Shown piece by piece: positions 8,586-17,308 of a stretch of 43,935 nucleotides of DNA. The stretch is taken from contig JABWCL010000034.1 in the NCBI GenBank assembly GCA_013360295.1, forward strand, positions 1 to 43,935, given 5' to 3'. The stretch's first letter is position 1; every line of letters starts with the position of its first letter. The notes under the pieces are model-generated. The model worked only from the letters and a program-made list of their open reading frames with translations. It made no database searches and was not told the origin of the DNA. The DNA comes from Ignavibacteriaceae bacterium. GTDB taxonomy: Bacteria; Bacteroidota; Ignavibacteria; Ignavibacteriales; Ignavibacteriaceae. The translations under genes were made by a program, and so were the position numbers.

Positions 8586-11042
8586 ATGCTTAATAATCCG
8601 ATACTAAAGATATTCGCCTTTGTAATGTTTGTTAATGTGATGGCATGGGGCCAGGCCTCTGAAAAGCCCCGTCCGGACGGAACGATGAAAATGGGAAAGA
8701 TTTCAGGTATAGTAATTGATAACACCAATGGCCTCCCTCTTGAGTATGCCAATATTCTTGTATACAGGCTTAGGGATTCCGTGATGCTCACGGGAGGCAT
8801 AACCAATACTTCAGGTATCTTCACCGTGGATGACCTCTCTCCGGGGCAGTATTATGTAAAAGTAAAATTCCTGGGCTACGAGCCGATGTATGTCAGCAAC
8901 GTAAGGATACAGCCGGATAAGCCTGAGGTCAATCTTGGAAAACTCCACCTCGATATGATGACCGTTAAGACCGCTGATGTGGTAATCACAGCGGAAAAGG
9001 ACGGCATCGTCCACAGTCTGGATAAGAAAGTCGTCAATGTTGATAAAAACTACTCTTCTACCGGAGGCTCTGCCACTGATGTTCTGCAAAACGTACCCAG
9101 CGTGAATGTTGATGCTGAGGGAAATGTTAGTATGAGAGGCAGCAGTAACCTTACAATTTTAATAGATGGTAAACCGTCGGGGATGTCCGCTCTTAGTTCG
9201 GCTGATGTGCTCAACCAGATCCCCGCATCACAGATTGAATCCATTGAAATCATCACCAACCCTTCCGCCAAATATGACCCGGAAGGAACAGCGGGCATCA
9301 TTAATGTCGTGATGAAGAAGAAAGGGGTTACCGGAATTAACGGACAGATTACTGCGTTCGGGGGAACAGGCAACAAATATAACGGAAGCGCGATCCTCAA
9401 CTATCGTCTTAATGGTGCGAACTTCAGTTTTGGTTATGATAACCGTACAAGCAATTTTACCTCTTTCAGCACTAACAGCAGGAATTCCACAGTCTCCGCA
9501 AATTCCGCTCTCATCGAGCAGGATGTGGACGGGAACTCACTTATGCAGTTTAATAATCTTAGCCTGGGTTTCGATTATACCTTTAATGAAAAAGATAATA
9601 TTGGGATCAGCGCGAAAAAAAGATTTCATACTTTCGGGACCGATTCCCGCACCGAAACGCGCAATTTTAATTCTGCCGGACTTCTGACCTCTGATTACCT
9701 CCGCTCCTCAGACGGACCAAGAAATATGGGAGGAATGGAATATGCTCTTAATTATAAAAAAGTTTTTGATGGTATCGGGCGCGAACTTACCGCGGACATT
9801 ACTTACACAGACTTTTATATGAACCGCGATGAGATCATCAGGGAAACCGATTATCTTTCCGGCTCTTTGATTAAACCGGAGCAGAAAACCGGAACTGATA
9901 ACACAAATCATACTTACACGGTACAAACTGATTACACTCATCAGCTTTCTTCGTCATCAAAGTTTGAGGCAGGTCACAGGTCTCTCTTCAGAACGCTCAC
10001 AATGCGAAACGATTATCTTCTGTTCAATACTACTTCAGGTATCTTTGAAGACATTCCGCTTTATCGTAATCACTTTGATATGGAGGAACAGATCCACGCA
10101 GTCTACTCTAACTATACCGGTGCTGTCGGCGACCTCTTTAAATTCCAGGGAGGACTCAGAGCGGAACAGGTATACTCGGAAGGAAATCTCCTTACTTCCG
10201 GTGAGACTTTTAATAATGATTACTTCGCTCTCTACCCCTCCGCTTATCTGTCAAAGCAGTTCGGAACTGATGAACTTCTTCTTAGTTACAGCCGCAGAGT
10301 AGACCGCCCGAACAACAGGCAAATTAATCCGTACGTGAACCTGACCGATTCTTCAAATATTTTCTTTGGTAATCCGAAATTGAGGCCGCAGTTCACAAAC
10401 TCCTATGAACTTGGTTATATGCTCACACTCGGAAAAACTACCATAACTACAACAGGTTTTCTCAGGACAACATCAGGAGTTATAAGCAACATTACCAGCA
10501 TCGGTACAGACGGTGTAACGAGGACGACCTTCGCAAACGTCAGCAGGCAGAATGACGCGGGTGTTGATATTAACTCTACCATTCCGGTATTCCCCTTTCT
10601 GCGTGTTAATGCCGGTTTCTCTTATTATAATATCCGATTTGAAGAGGATGCCGCGAACAGCATTAAATCTTTTAACGATAATAACTGGACTGCAAAACTA
10701 AATTCCAACATCTTCCTCGGCCCCGGGACAGGTTTGCAGTTATCACTTAATTACCGCTCCCCTTATATAGTGGCACAGGGGAATATGTCCGAGACTTTTT
10801 CTGTTGACCTGGGCGGACGCAAAGAATTTCTCGACGGCGACCTGACTGTTTCATTCAGAGTAAGCGACCTCTTCAATACTCTTAAACAGAGAATGGAAGT
10901 ATCCGGTAATGGTTTTACGGCTGTTCTTGACGGTAAACGCGAATCAAGGATGGCATTCCTCGGAGTTACTTACAGAATATTTAATTTTAAAGCCAAAGAA
11001 CAAAAACGCGACCGCGACTCCGGCGGCGATATGGATTTCTAA
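8586..11042 (+). CDS. Outer-membrane beta-barrel receptor (TonB-dependent-like, OMP_b-brl_3 family)
   Basis: An 818-residue outer-membrane protein. It has a signal peptide (about 1-22), then a carboxypeptidase-regulatory-like Ig domain (about 37-120; SGIVIDNTNGLPLEYANILVY, GYEP). A plug-like region follows (about 125-245; VLQNVPSVNVDAEGNVSMRGSSNLTILIDGKP and GTAGIINVVMKKK), then a long beta-barrel ending at MDF. This architecture matches the Bacteroidetes OMP_b-brl_3/CarboxypepD_reg family of TonB-dependent-receptor relatives; the substrate is unknown. No SusD partner is next to it. It is transcribed divergently from the endonuclease gene and is followed by a clear terminator. AGGAAAA lies about a dozen bases before the ATG. 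Confidence 0.88.
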   Translation: MLNNPILKIFAFVMFVNVMAWGQASEKPRPDGTMKMGKISGIVIDNTNGLPLEYANILVYRLRDSVMLTGGITNTSGIFTVDDLSPGQYYVKVKFLGYEPMYVSNVRIQPDKPEVNLGKLHLDMMTVKTADVVITAEKDGIVHSLDKKVVNVDKNYSSTGGSATDVLQNVPSVNVDAEGNVSMRGSSNLTILIDGKPSGMSALSSADVLNQIPASQIESIEIITNPSAKYDPEGTAGIINVVMKKKGVTGINGQITAFGGTGNKYNGSAILNYRLNGANFSFGYDNRTSNFTSFSTNSRNSTVSANSALIEQDVDGNSLMQFNNLSLGFDYTFNEKDNIGISAKKRFHTFGTDSRTETRNFNSAGLLTSDYLRSSDGPRNMGGMEYALNYKKVFDGIGRELTADITYTDFYMNRDEIIRETDYLSGSLIKPEQKTGTDNTNHTYTVQTDYTHQLSSSSKFEAGHRSLFRTLTMRNDYLLFNTTSGIFEDIPLYRNHFDMEEQIHAVYSNYTGAVGDLFKFQGGLRAEQVYSEGNLLTSGETFNNDYFALYPSAYLSKQFGTDELLLSYSRRVDRPNNRQINPYVNLTDSSNIFFGNPKLRPQFTNSYELGYMLTLGKTTITTTGFLRTTSGVISNITSIGTDGVTRTTFANVSRQNDAGVDINSTIPVFPFLRVNAGFSYYNIRFEEDAANSIKSFNDNNWTAKLNSNIFLGPGTGLQLSLNYRSPYIVAQGNMSETFSVDLGGRKEFLDGDLTVSFRVSDLFNTLKQRMEVSGNGFTAVLDGKRESRMAFLGVTYRIFNFKAKEQKRDRDSGGDMDF

Positions 11043-11049
11043 TCTTTCC

Positions 11050-11077
11050 GGCCGGGCTCATCCCCCGGCCTTTTTTT
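11050..11077 (+). terminator. Rho-independent terminator after the outer-membrane receptor
   Basis: The stem GGCCGGG (11050-11056) / CCCGGCC (11064-11070) with a seven-base loop is followed directly by seven T residues. It lies 8 bases past the receptor stop codon. Confidence 0.9.
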
Positions 11078-11223
11078 ATTTTCCTTACCGCTGTTACCTC
11101 TTTTTATTCTGGCCTGACTTCCGTAAAATAAATTGTTCGTTAGGTTAATTGTTATTAATAAATTTTTTATTTTGAAATTAATTAAAATTAGATTTAGCGG
11201 AGTTTCGAATAATAGTTTATAAT

Positions 11224-11258
11224 TCTTAACTCTTAACTTTTAACTCTTAACTCTAATT
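11224..11258. repeat. Heptamer array, unit TCTTAAC, next to Shine-Dalgarno
   Basis: Five consecutive 7-bp units occupy this stretch: TCTTAAC, TCTTAAC, TTTTAAC, TCTTAAC and the degenerate TCTAATT. The array ends one base before the AGGAG (11260-11264) that serves the acyl-CoA dehydrogenase start at 11270, so it forms most of that gene's untranslated leader or promoter. It is one of several 7-bp-period arrays in this window. Confidence 0.7.
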
Positions 11259-11269
11259 CAGGAGTCAGT

Positions 11270-12415
11270 ATGAACTTTGAGTTTACCGAAGAACAATTAA
11301 TGATCCAGCAAACCGCCCGCGAATTCGCCGAAAGCGAAATAGCCCCAACCGCGGTAGAACGTGATCTCACCTGTGAGTTCCCCACCGAGATAATCAAGAA
11401 AATGGGCGAACTCGGATTTATGGGAATGATGGTTTCCCCCGATTACGGAGGTGCAGGAATGGATACTATCAGTTACGTTCTGGCAATGACAGAGATCTCA
11501 AAGGTTGATGCCAGTGTCGGTGTAATTATGTCTGTAAATAATTCTTTGGTCTGCTGGGGACTTGAAACTTACGGCTCAGAATTTATAAAACAAAAATATC
11601 TCGTGCCGCTCGCTAAAGGAGAGAAACTCGGCGCTTTCTGTCTGTCCGAACCAGAGGCGGGCAGCGACGCGACAAATCAGCACACCTACGCGGTGAAAGA
11701 CGGTGACGGGTGGGTAATAAACGGAATTAAGAACTGGATCACTAACGGCACTTCCGCCGATTATTTCCTCGTGATGGCGCAGACAGACCGTGAAAAAGCA
11801 CATAAAGGCATCACGTGTTTCCTGGTTGAAAAAGGAACGCCCGGATTTGAGCACGGAAAAAAAGAAGATAAGCTCGGTATCCGCAGTTCTGATACCTGTT
11901 CACTTACATTTACTAACTGCAAAGTCCCTTCCAAAAACATTGTCTGGGAAGAAGGGAAAGGATTTAACTTCGCGATGAACACACTGAACGGCGGGAGGAT
12001 AGGAATCGCTTCACAGGCGCTTGGTATCGCTTTAGCCTCCTTTGAAGCTTCAGTGAAATACGCGAAACAAAGAAAAGCATTCGGCACGGAAATAGCGAAT
12101 CACCAGGCTATTCAGTTTAAACTTGCCGATATGGCAACAAAATTTGAAGCCGCAAAAGCGCTTACACTAAGAGCTGCCGCGCTGAAAGACGCGCACGCGA
12201 ACTACGTTAAAGAAGGAGCGATGGCGAAACTCTACGCGTCGAAAATTGCCGTGGAAAACGCGCTCGAAGCCATTCAGATCCACGGCGGCTACGGTTACGT
12301 CCGCGAGTACCTTGTTGAAAGATACCTCCGCGACGCGAAGATCACAGAGATTTATGAGGGAACTTCCGAAATACAAAAAGTTGTTATCGCAAGGTCTCTT
12401 CTGACAGGCAAATAA
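11270..12415 (+). CDS. Acyl-CoA dehydrogenase, short-chain/butyryl-CoA type
   Basis: A 381-residue FAD enzyme of the usual family length, catalysing alpha,beta-dehydrogenation of an acyl-CoA thioester in beta-oxidation or a related pathway, with electrons passing to an electron-transfer flavoprotein. Visible family signatures are FCLSEPEAGSDA, the WVINGIKNWITNG flavin-binding segment, the RKAFG segment and the C-terminal ITEIYEGTSEIQ. The Glu of YEG (about Glu363) aligns with the catalytic base of short-chain acyl-CoA dehydrogenase. An AGGAG sits five bases before the ATG. It is a single-gene unit bounded by two terminators; no ETF or hydratase genes are adjacent. The chain length of the substrate cannot be decided from the sequence alone. 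Confidence 0.95.
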   Translation: MNFEFTEEQLMIQQTAREFAESEIAPTAVERDLTCEFPTEIIKKMGELGFMGMMVSPDYGGAGMDTISYVLAMTEISKVDASVGVIMSVNNSLVCWGLETYGSEFIKQKYLVPLAKGEKLGAFCLSEPEAGSDATNQHTYAVKDGDGWVINGIKNWITNGTSADYFLVMAQTDREKAHKGITCFLVEKGTPGFEHGKKEDKLGIRSSDTCSLTFTNCKVPSKNIVWEEGKGFNFAMNTLNGGRIGIASQALGIALASFEASVKYAKQRKAFGTEIANHQAIQFKLADMATKFEAAKALTLRAAALKDAHANYVKEGAMAKLYASKIAVENALEAIQIHGGYGYVREYLVERYLRDAKITEIYEGTSEIQKVVIARSLLTGK

Positions 12416-12426
12416 TTTTCTAACAC

Positions 12427-12478
12427 GCCCTTCCGGATTTCAGTTGATAAAAACAAGTTGAACGGAAGGGCATTTTTA
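12427..12478 (+). terminator. Rho-independent terminator after acyl-CoA dehydrogenase
   Basis: GCCCTTCCG (12427-12435) pairs perfectly with CGGAAGGGC (12463-12471) across a 27-base loop. A T-rich tail (ATTTTTATTTT) follows. It lies 11 bases after the stop codon. Confidence 0.8.
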
Positions 12479-12496
12479 TTTTACTACCGCGGATGA

Positions 12497-12946
12497 ATGC
12501 GCTCTGACATAATTAAAATTGCAGGCTTAATGCTCATATTCTCTGCTCTTCTGTTTTCGCAGGAAAGAGAACGCTGGAAATCACCCGATAAATTATATCC
12601 GCTGATTCATATTGATAAGAAAGGCCCGGTCGGGTTTGATACAGAACGTCCTTTATCACTCCCTGTCAGCCTTTTTATTTTCTCTTACAGGCACATCATT
12701 TCCGAACACGACGGAGATAACTGTCCTTTTCACCCTTCCTGTTCCGAGTTTCTCCTTTCCGCCGTTAAATCTGAAGGATTAATAGAAGGCGGTTTAATAT
12801 TCTGGGACCGCTTTACCAGGGATGTTAATGTTTTTGGCAGAAGGGAAAAGTACACTGTCTATAACAACGGCAGGTATTATGACCCGCCTTGGTATTACTC
12901 ATCACGCAGGACTATCCTCAATTACGAGACTGAAAATGAGAAATAG
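12497..12946 (+). CDS. YidD-family protein (membrane insertion efficiency factor) with extra N-terminal hydrophobic segment
   Basis: 149 residues, longer than the usual 70-100 of YidD. The core at about 55-110 carries the family signature: SYRHIISEHDGDNCPFHPSCSEF (Cys76 and Cys82), then LSAVKSEGLIEGGLIFWDRFTRD. Canonical YidD is a small peripheral inner-membrane protein near the YidC insertase. This one starts with a hydrophobic stretch (IIKIAGLMLIFSALLFSQ) that looks like a signal peptide or anchor and has a Tyr-rich C-terminal tail. It may therefore act at or outside the inner membrane (inference). Its stop overlaps the next start by 11 bp. No rpmH, rnpA or yidC is nearby, unlike the typical yidD locus. 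Confidence 0.82.
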   Translation: MRSDIIKIAGLMLIFSALLFSQERERWKSPDKLYPLIHIDKKGPVGFDTERPLSLPVSLFIFSYRHIISEHDGDNCPFHPSCSEFLLSAVKSEGLIEGGLIFWDRFTRDVNVFGRREKYTVYNNGRYYDPPWYYSSRRTILNYETENEK

Positions 12947-13781
12947 ATTTTTTCTCTTGTTCCTTATTTTACTGAATTACGATTCTCTCTCACAGTCGCA
13001 GCTTCATTCCGCTGAGAACCGGGAGAAGTTTGCCTCATATCTTATCGCGGAAGGTGACTACCTCCGTGCAAGTGAAGAATATGATAAACTGTTTTCACTC
13101 ACTTCTGATACCGTTTATACTCTTAAGTCCGCCTCCTCACTGATCCGTCTTGGCAACTACCGGCAGGCAGCAGAGAAAACGAAGACACTTTATTCCGAAG
13201 TATATAACGCTGAAGCAAACATACTACACATCATCGCCCGATTGTATCTTGAAGAGGAACAAAAAGTTTATCCGATTCCTGAAGCAAACACAGAATACGC
13301 TGGTAATATTGAACTGCTGAAACTTTATGATAAAGCGCGCCGCAGCGGATTTAATGCAAATGAAACCGGGGCGCTTCTTTCTTACCCTCTTTTTACACAG
13401 GACGCTCGCTCAGATATCTCCGCAAAGTATTCCGGACTCCGGCAAATAAGTCCGGCATTTGCCGCTCTGCTCTCCGCGCTCGTACCGGGTTCGGGCAAGC
13501 TCTATACCGGCGATTATTCAGACGGCGTAACTGCTCTGCTTACAACCTCCCTATTCACCTACCTTACTGTGATAAACTTTAAGGCAGGACACGATATTCG
13601 CGGGTATATCTTCGGCGCTGCCGCCCTTGGCTTCTATGCCGGTAACGTTTATGGCTCATACGCCGCCGCACGGAACCGGAATCTTGAAGTGATTTATAAT
13701 TTTTCGCTTGAGATAGACGGGATTTTCAGGGCAAACTCATATTTTCTTAAGGGAAAAGCTCTGGATATTTATGCGGATTAA
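12936..13781 (+). CDS. Exported helical-repeat protein with PGSG membrane-hairpin domain, paralog 1
   Basis: 281 residues. I chose the ATG at 12936, which gives a clean signal peptide (MRNRFFLLFLILL..SLSQSQ) and an 11-bp overlap with the YidD-like gene. A reading frame open further upstream to 12822 has no such start. Residues about 25-170 are helical and TPR-like (AEGDYLRASEEYDKLF, RLGNYRQAAEKTK). From about 172 comes SPAFAALLSALVPGSGKLYTGDYSDG followed by hydrophobic helices, a pattern like TM2/DUF5683-type membrane hairpins. The neighbour downstream has the same architecture and the same PGSG-LY-G motif, so the two are probable paralogs from tandem duplication. The function is unknown. Confidence 0.75.
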   Translation: MRNRFFLLFLILLNYDSLSQSQLHSAENREKFASYLIAEGDYLRASEEYDKLFSLTSDTVYTLKSASSLIRLGNYRQAAEKTKTLYSEVYNAEANILHIIARLYLEEEQKVYPIPEANTEYAGNIELLKLYDKARRSGFNANETGALLSYPLFTQDARSDISAKYSGLRQISPAFAALLSALVPGSGKLYTGDYSDGVTALLTTSLFTYLTVINFKAGHDIRGYIFGAAALGFYAGNVYGSYAAARNRNLEVIYNFSLEIDGIFRANSYFLKGKALDIYAD

Positions 13782-14604
13782 AATTACAGTGATTGCTTTT
13801 CTGTTTATCAGCTCCTATTGTTTCCCTCAGCATTTCCTTGAGGAGCAATATCAGTATGCTAAAGGCTTATATCATACGGAGAATTATTTTGATGCCGTTA
13901 CAGAAGGAAAAAGGCTTCTATTCGCTGATACAGTGGGGAGCTATTCCTACCCCGGAAATATGCTTATCGCGTTTTCTTACAAAGGAGGCGGCAGGTTTGA
14001 AGATGCCCTGGCTTATTTTAACCTCGCCCGCAAATATTCATCCGGCAACCGGGATAGTTATATTGCCAGACTCGAGGCAGTAAAATGCCTGATCATTCTC
14101 CGGTCCCCTTCTGCCCTTACTCTGCTTCGCGGACTGGAAAAAGATCATCTGAGCGAATACGATCAGTACGGCACCCCGGCTTACTGGCGGGGATGGTACT
14201 GGCTTTTCCGCGGGGAACCCGGTTTCGCCCACGAAGATTTCGCAAAAACATCAGTGGGAAAATACCTTTCTGAGTTCTGCGACAGTATAAATAACGAAAA
14301 ATATTCAGTAAATTTTGGTCGTTCAATTTCTTACCTCGTGCCGGGGAGCGGACTGCTTTACTCAGGAGAGTATTACGGGGCTTTTATGTCCCTCCTGTGG
14401 AATGCTCTCGGCATATGGCTTACGGCTGATGCCTTGAACAGCGGCCGGACTCTTGACGGCGTTCTGCTAGCGAACTTCGTCTGGTTCCGTTTTTATTTCG
14501 GCGGAATCAACAACGCGCAGAAAGAAATAACGAATAAAAATAGTGAGTTGATCAATACAGCGATACAATATTTAGAAACCAATTACAAAGGCCTTAAACC
14601 TTGA
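13771..14604 (+). CDS. Exported helical-repeat protein with PGSG membrane-hairpin domain, paralog 2
   Basis: 277 residues with a signal peptide (MRIKITVIAFLFISSYCFPQ). A TPR-like region follows (AKGLYHTENYFDAVTEGKRLLF, GGGRFEDALAYFNLARKY). From about residue 185 comes a hydrophobic domain that opens SYLVPGSGLLYSGEYYGAFMSLLW. It mirrors the preceding gene in domain order, in the PGSG motif near two-thirds of the length and in the Asn/Arg-rich segment after the last helix. Its start overlaps the previous stop by 11 bp, the same overlap as between the first two genes, so the three are probably translated in a coupled way. I do not recognise a named family with certainty; it may be DUF5683-like. 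Confidence 0.75.
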   Translation: MRIKITVIAFLFISSYCFPQHFLEEQYQYAKGLYHTENYFDAVTEGKRLLFADTVGSYSYPGNMLIAFSYKGGGRFEDALAYFNLARKYSSGNRDSYIARLEAVKCLIILRSPSALTLLRGLEKDHLSEYDQYGTPAYWRGWYWLFRGEPGFAHEDFAKTSVGKYLSEFCDSINNEKYSVNFGRSISYLVPGSGLLYSGEYYGAFMSLLWNALGIWLTADALNSGRTLDGVLLANFVWFRFYFGGINNAQKEITNKNSELINTAIQYLETNYKGLKP

Positions 14605-15020
14605 AAACATCTGAAGACAGGATACGTGAACTCGCTCTGCAGGCGATAAATGAACTCGGAGAAAACGCGACTGAAGAAAAAGTACGGCAGCTCGTCGGGC
14701 AGAAGCTGGCTACCGAGGGCGTTTCTTCAAAGACCTCTGACCGCACCGGAACTCGTGTGATCCTTACCACCTTCGGCATTAATCAGCCTGGTGTTGTAAG
14801 TACAATTACCAGTAAACTGAGCGAATGCGGCTGCGACATACTTGATATTTCGCAGAAGATAATGCAGGAGTTCTATACGATGATAATGATGATCGACCTG
14901 ACTGGCTCCACGAAAGAACTAAAAGACCTGCAGGAAGAGATGAATACCATCGCCGCCGGACTGAACATTAAAATATTCCTTCAACACGAGGATGTATTCC
15001 GCTATATGCACCGCATTTAA
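14601..15020 (+). CDS. ACT domain protein (UPF0237-like)
   Basis: 139 residues. The C-terminal ~90 residues form an ACT fold (TRVILTTFGINQPGVVSTITSKLSECGCDILDISQKIMQEFYTMIMMIDL) close to the UPF0237 regulators. A helical N-terminal segment (about 1-45) resembles a lead-in domain. ACT domains usually bind small ligands such as amino acids. The start is TTG at 14601, overlapping the preceding TGA by 4 bp (TTGA), with AAAGG about ten bases upstream. UPF0237 and UPF0210 genes are often adjacent in bacteria and archaea, and the UPF0210 gene is next here, 13 bp on. Confidence 0.85.
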   Translation: MKTSEDRIRELALQAINELGENATEEKVRQLVGQKLATEGVSSKTSDRTGTRVILTTFGINQPGVVSTITSKLSECGCDILDISQKIMQEFYTMIMMIDLTGSTKELKDLQEEMNTIAAGLNIKIFLQHEDVFRYMHRI

Positions 15021-15033
15021 TAAAGGATAACAC

Positions 15034-16395
15034 GTGCCATACGAATTTGATGAAATCTTAGAAACGATTAAAATGACGGAGATCGAGCATTTCGATATCC
15101 GTACCGTAACAATGGGAATCAGCCTGCGGGACTGTACGGACAGGAACATCTCGGTTGTAACTCAAAAGATATACGATAAGATCACGAGATATGCTTCGCG
15201 ACATATTGAAAACGCGCAGAGCATCGAACGGCAGTTCGGAATTTCTATCGCGAACAAAAGAGTTTCCGTTACCCCGATTGCCATAATAGGCGATTCTTTC
15301 GGGATTGAGGAATTTGTCAGGATCGCCGAAGCCCTTGATAAAGCCGCTCTTACGGTCGGTATTGATTATATCGCCGGATATTCCGCGCTCGTTCAGAAAG
15401 GATTCACCTCCGGTGACGAATCGCTTATCCGGTCCATCCCCCTTGCTCTGTCTACCACGGCAAAGGTTTGTTCCAGTGTAAATATCGGCTCCACCAAAGC
15501 GGGAATAAATATTGACGCGGTTAACCTGATGTCTCAAATGATAAAAGAAACCGCGCGTCTGACCGCCGAACGGGATTCCATCGGCTGCGCCAAATTAGTT
15601 GTATTCTGCAATGCCGTAGAGGATAACCCCTTTGTTGCGGGCGCCTTCCACGGAATTACAGAACCGGAAGTTGTGCTTAACGTGGGCATAAGCGGCCCGG
15701 GTGTTGTACTCGACGCTGTTAAGTCGCTCGGCGGAGGAAATTTCCAGGAACTTGCGGAGGTAATAAAAAAGACTGTTTTTAAAATAACGCGCGCCGGAGA
15801 ACTCATCGGAAGGCGTGTTGCAGAAAAAAACAATATTCCTTTTGGTATCGTTGACATCTCTCTCGCCCCCACCCCTGCCGAAGGGGACAGTATAGCGGAT
15901 ATTCTCATCGCGATGGGAGTTGAGGATGTAGGCGGTCCCGGCACAACTGCGGCGCTGGCACTGCTTAATGACTGCGTAAAAAAAGCCGGGCTTATGGCAA
16001 GTTCCTCCGTCGGCGGAATGAGCGGCGCGTTCATTCCCGTTAGCGAAGACCAGGGAATGATCAGAGCTGTCGAACGAGGCAACTTAACCTTGGAGAAACT
16101 AGAAGCAATGACCTCGGTGTGCAGTGTGGGGCTTGATATGATTGCCGTCCCGGGCGATACCCCTGCCGAAACCATCGCCGGTATTATTGCAGATGAGGCC
16201 GCAATCGGAATCATTAACGATAAGACTACCGCTGTAAGGATAATCCCTGCATACGGGAAAAAAGTAGGTGAATCGGTTAATTACGGCGGTTTGCTCGGAC
16301 TCGCTCCTATTATGCCCGTGAAAAACATCTCCTGCGCAAAACTTTTATTAAGAGGAGGAAGAATCCCCGCCCCGACAAGGAGCCTGACTAATTGA
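15034..16395 (+). CDS. UPF0210 (DUF711, PFL-like) family protein
   Basis: 453 residues, the usual length for this highly conserved but biochemically undefined family. Recognisable segments are [11 protein letters not shown], the central [80 protein letters not shown] and the C-terminal [11 protein letters not shown]. The start is GTG at 15034, preceded by AAGGA with good spacing. The upstream ACT-domain gene is the expected partner and may sense a ligand that controls this protein (inference from gene pairing). It is cytoplasmic, with no signal or membrane segment. Confidence 0.92.
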   Translation: MPYEFDEILETIKMTEIEHFDIRTVTMGISLRDCTDRNISVVTQKIYDKITRYASRHIENAQSIERQFGISIANKRVSVTPIAIIGDSFGIEEFVRIAEALDKAALTVGIDYIAGYSALVQKGFTSGDESLIRSIPLALSTTAKVCSSVNIGSTKAGINIDAVNLMSQMIKETARLTAERDSIGCAKLVVFCNAVEDNPFVAGAFHGITEPEVVLNVGISGPGVVLDAVKSLGGGNFQELAEVIKKTVFKITRAGELIGRRVAEKNNIPFGIVDISLAPTPAEGDSIADILIAMGVEDVGGPGTTAALALLNDCVKKAGLMASSSVGGMSGAFIPVSEDQGMIRAVERGNLTLEKLEAMTSVCSVGLDMIAVPGDTPAETIAGIIADEAAIGIINDKTTAVRIIPAYGKKVGESVNYGGLLGLAPIMPVKNISCAKLLLRGGRIPAPTRSLTN

Positions 16396-16702
16396 TAATG
16401 AATAAACCTGTCTAACAGAATCCAACTCCCCTTTCCATTAAGAGGGAGAGGGGCGGGGGTGAGGTTGCAGGGTTACTCAGGATACTCTCCGCGTTCCAGG
16501 ATAAGCTCGGTTCGTTTCAGGGTGGCCCACCTTAGTCTCCCACTTCTTTTATATTATAATCTTCCCTTAAACTTTTGAGAAATTCGCGCACGCACCCCAC
16601 GTTCAAGTCGCCCCCTCAGCGTAATTTTCTGAGTAATAATAATTATTTTTTCTTAAATTGTAAGTCTTGATATTAAACATTCAGTTATTATAGGAGTATG
16701 TT
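16396..16702. other. Intergenic region upstream of lemA
   Basis: This 307-bp stretch has no supported gene. It holds palindromic repeat copy B (16423-16468), a weakly structured middle and an AT-rich segment (about 16630-16690) that probably carries the lemA promoter. AGGAG lies seven bases before the lemA ATG. Confidence 0.6.
16423..16468. repeat. GC-rich palindromic intergenic repeat element, copy B (inverted)
   Basis: CAACTCCCCTTTCC on the left is answered by GGGGTGAGGTTG on the right around AAGAGGGAGAGGGGC. Read on the minus strand it begins GCAACCTCACCC and then has CCCTCTCCCTCTTAA. That corresponds to the first ~30 bases of copy A at 3799, but copy B lacks the CTTCTAAG-containing tandem part. 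It is probably a reduced copy of the same family. Confidence 0.55.
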
Positions 16703-17308
16703 ATGAAGAAAGGACTACTGATCGGTCTTGGCATCGTTGGTGTTCTGATAATTGTAGGGATAATGATTGTTTCCTGGCTAGTGGGGTCTTATAATAACCT
16801 TGTCACGATGAATGAAGAGGTGAATAAAAACTGGAGCCTGGTAGAAAACCAGTACCAACGGCGTGCCGACCTGATACCAAATCTCGTTAATACCGTAAAA
16901 GGCTATGCAAACTTTGAGCAAAAAGTACTGACTGACGTTACGGAAGCAAGAGCAAGTGTAGGCTCGATTAAAGCCACACCGGAACTTATTAATGACGCGG
17001 CGGCCTTCCAGAAATTCCAGAACGCGCAGGCAAATTTAAGCGGCGCTCTTTCAAGGCTGCTCCTCACCGTGGAAAATTACCCTGACCTTAAGGCAAACGA
17101 AAACTTCCTTCAGCTTCAGGCACAACTCGAAGGAACAGAAAACAGGATTACCGTGGCAAGGAATAATTTTAATGAATCAGTTAATACCTACAACGCCACA
17201 ATCAAACGCTTCCCCGCGGTTGTAATTGCGGGCATTTTTGGCTTCCACGAAAAACAGTATTTCCAGGCAGCCGCGGGCGCGGAAAACGCCCCTAAAGTTG
17301 AGTTTTAA
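16703..17308 (+). CDS. lemA: LemA family protein
   Basis: 201 residues. One N-terminal membrane anchor (about 4-28, LLIGLGIVGVLIIVGIMIVSW) is followed by an all-helical domain. The LemA signature is VEKNW-like here (EVNKNWSLVENQYQRRADLIPNLVNTVKGYA), with ENRITVARNNFNESVNTYNATIKRFP at about 145-170. The cellular role of the family is poorly defined. The gene pairs with a TPM-domain gene downstream, as is common in Bacteroidetes and Proteobacteria. Its TAA shares one base with the next ATG (TAATG), implying translational coupling. AGGAG seven bases upstream supports the start. Confidence 0.95.
   Translation: MKKGLLIGLGIVGVLIIVGIMIVSWLVGSYNNLVTMNEEVNKNWSLVENQYQRRADLIPNLVNTVKGYANFEQKVLTDVTEARASVGSIKATPELINDAAAFQKFQNAQANLSGALSRLLLTVENYPDLKANENFLQLQAQLEGTENRITVARNNFNESVNTYNATIKRFPAVVIAGIFGFHEKQYFQAAAGAENAPKVEF

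Noticed and set aside
12822-12935. Upstream extension of the first PGSG-domain gene
   Set aside because: It lies inside the YidD-like coding region, shows no protein-like pattern, and the ATG at 12936 gives a proper signal peptide.
13486-13515. Walker-A-like PGSGK sequence in the first PGSG-domain protein
   Set aside because: It stands at the start of a membrane helix without any other ATPase motif, and the paralog has PGSGLL at the same place, so it is a membrane-turn motif.
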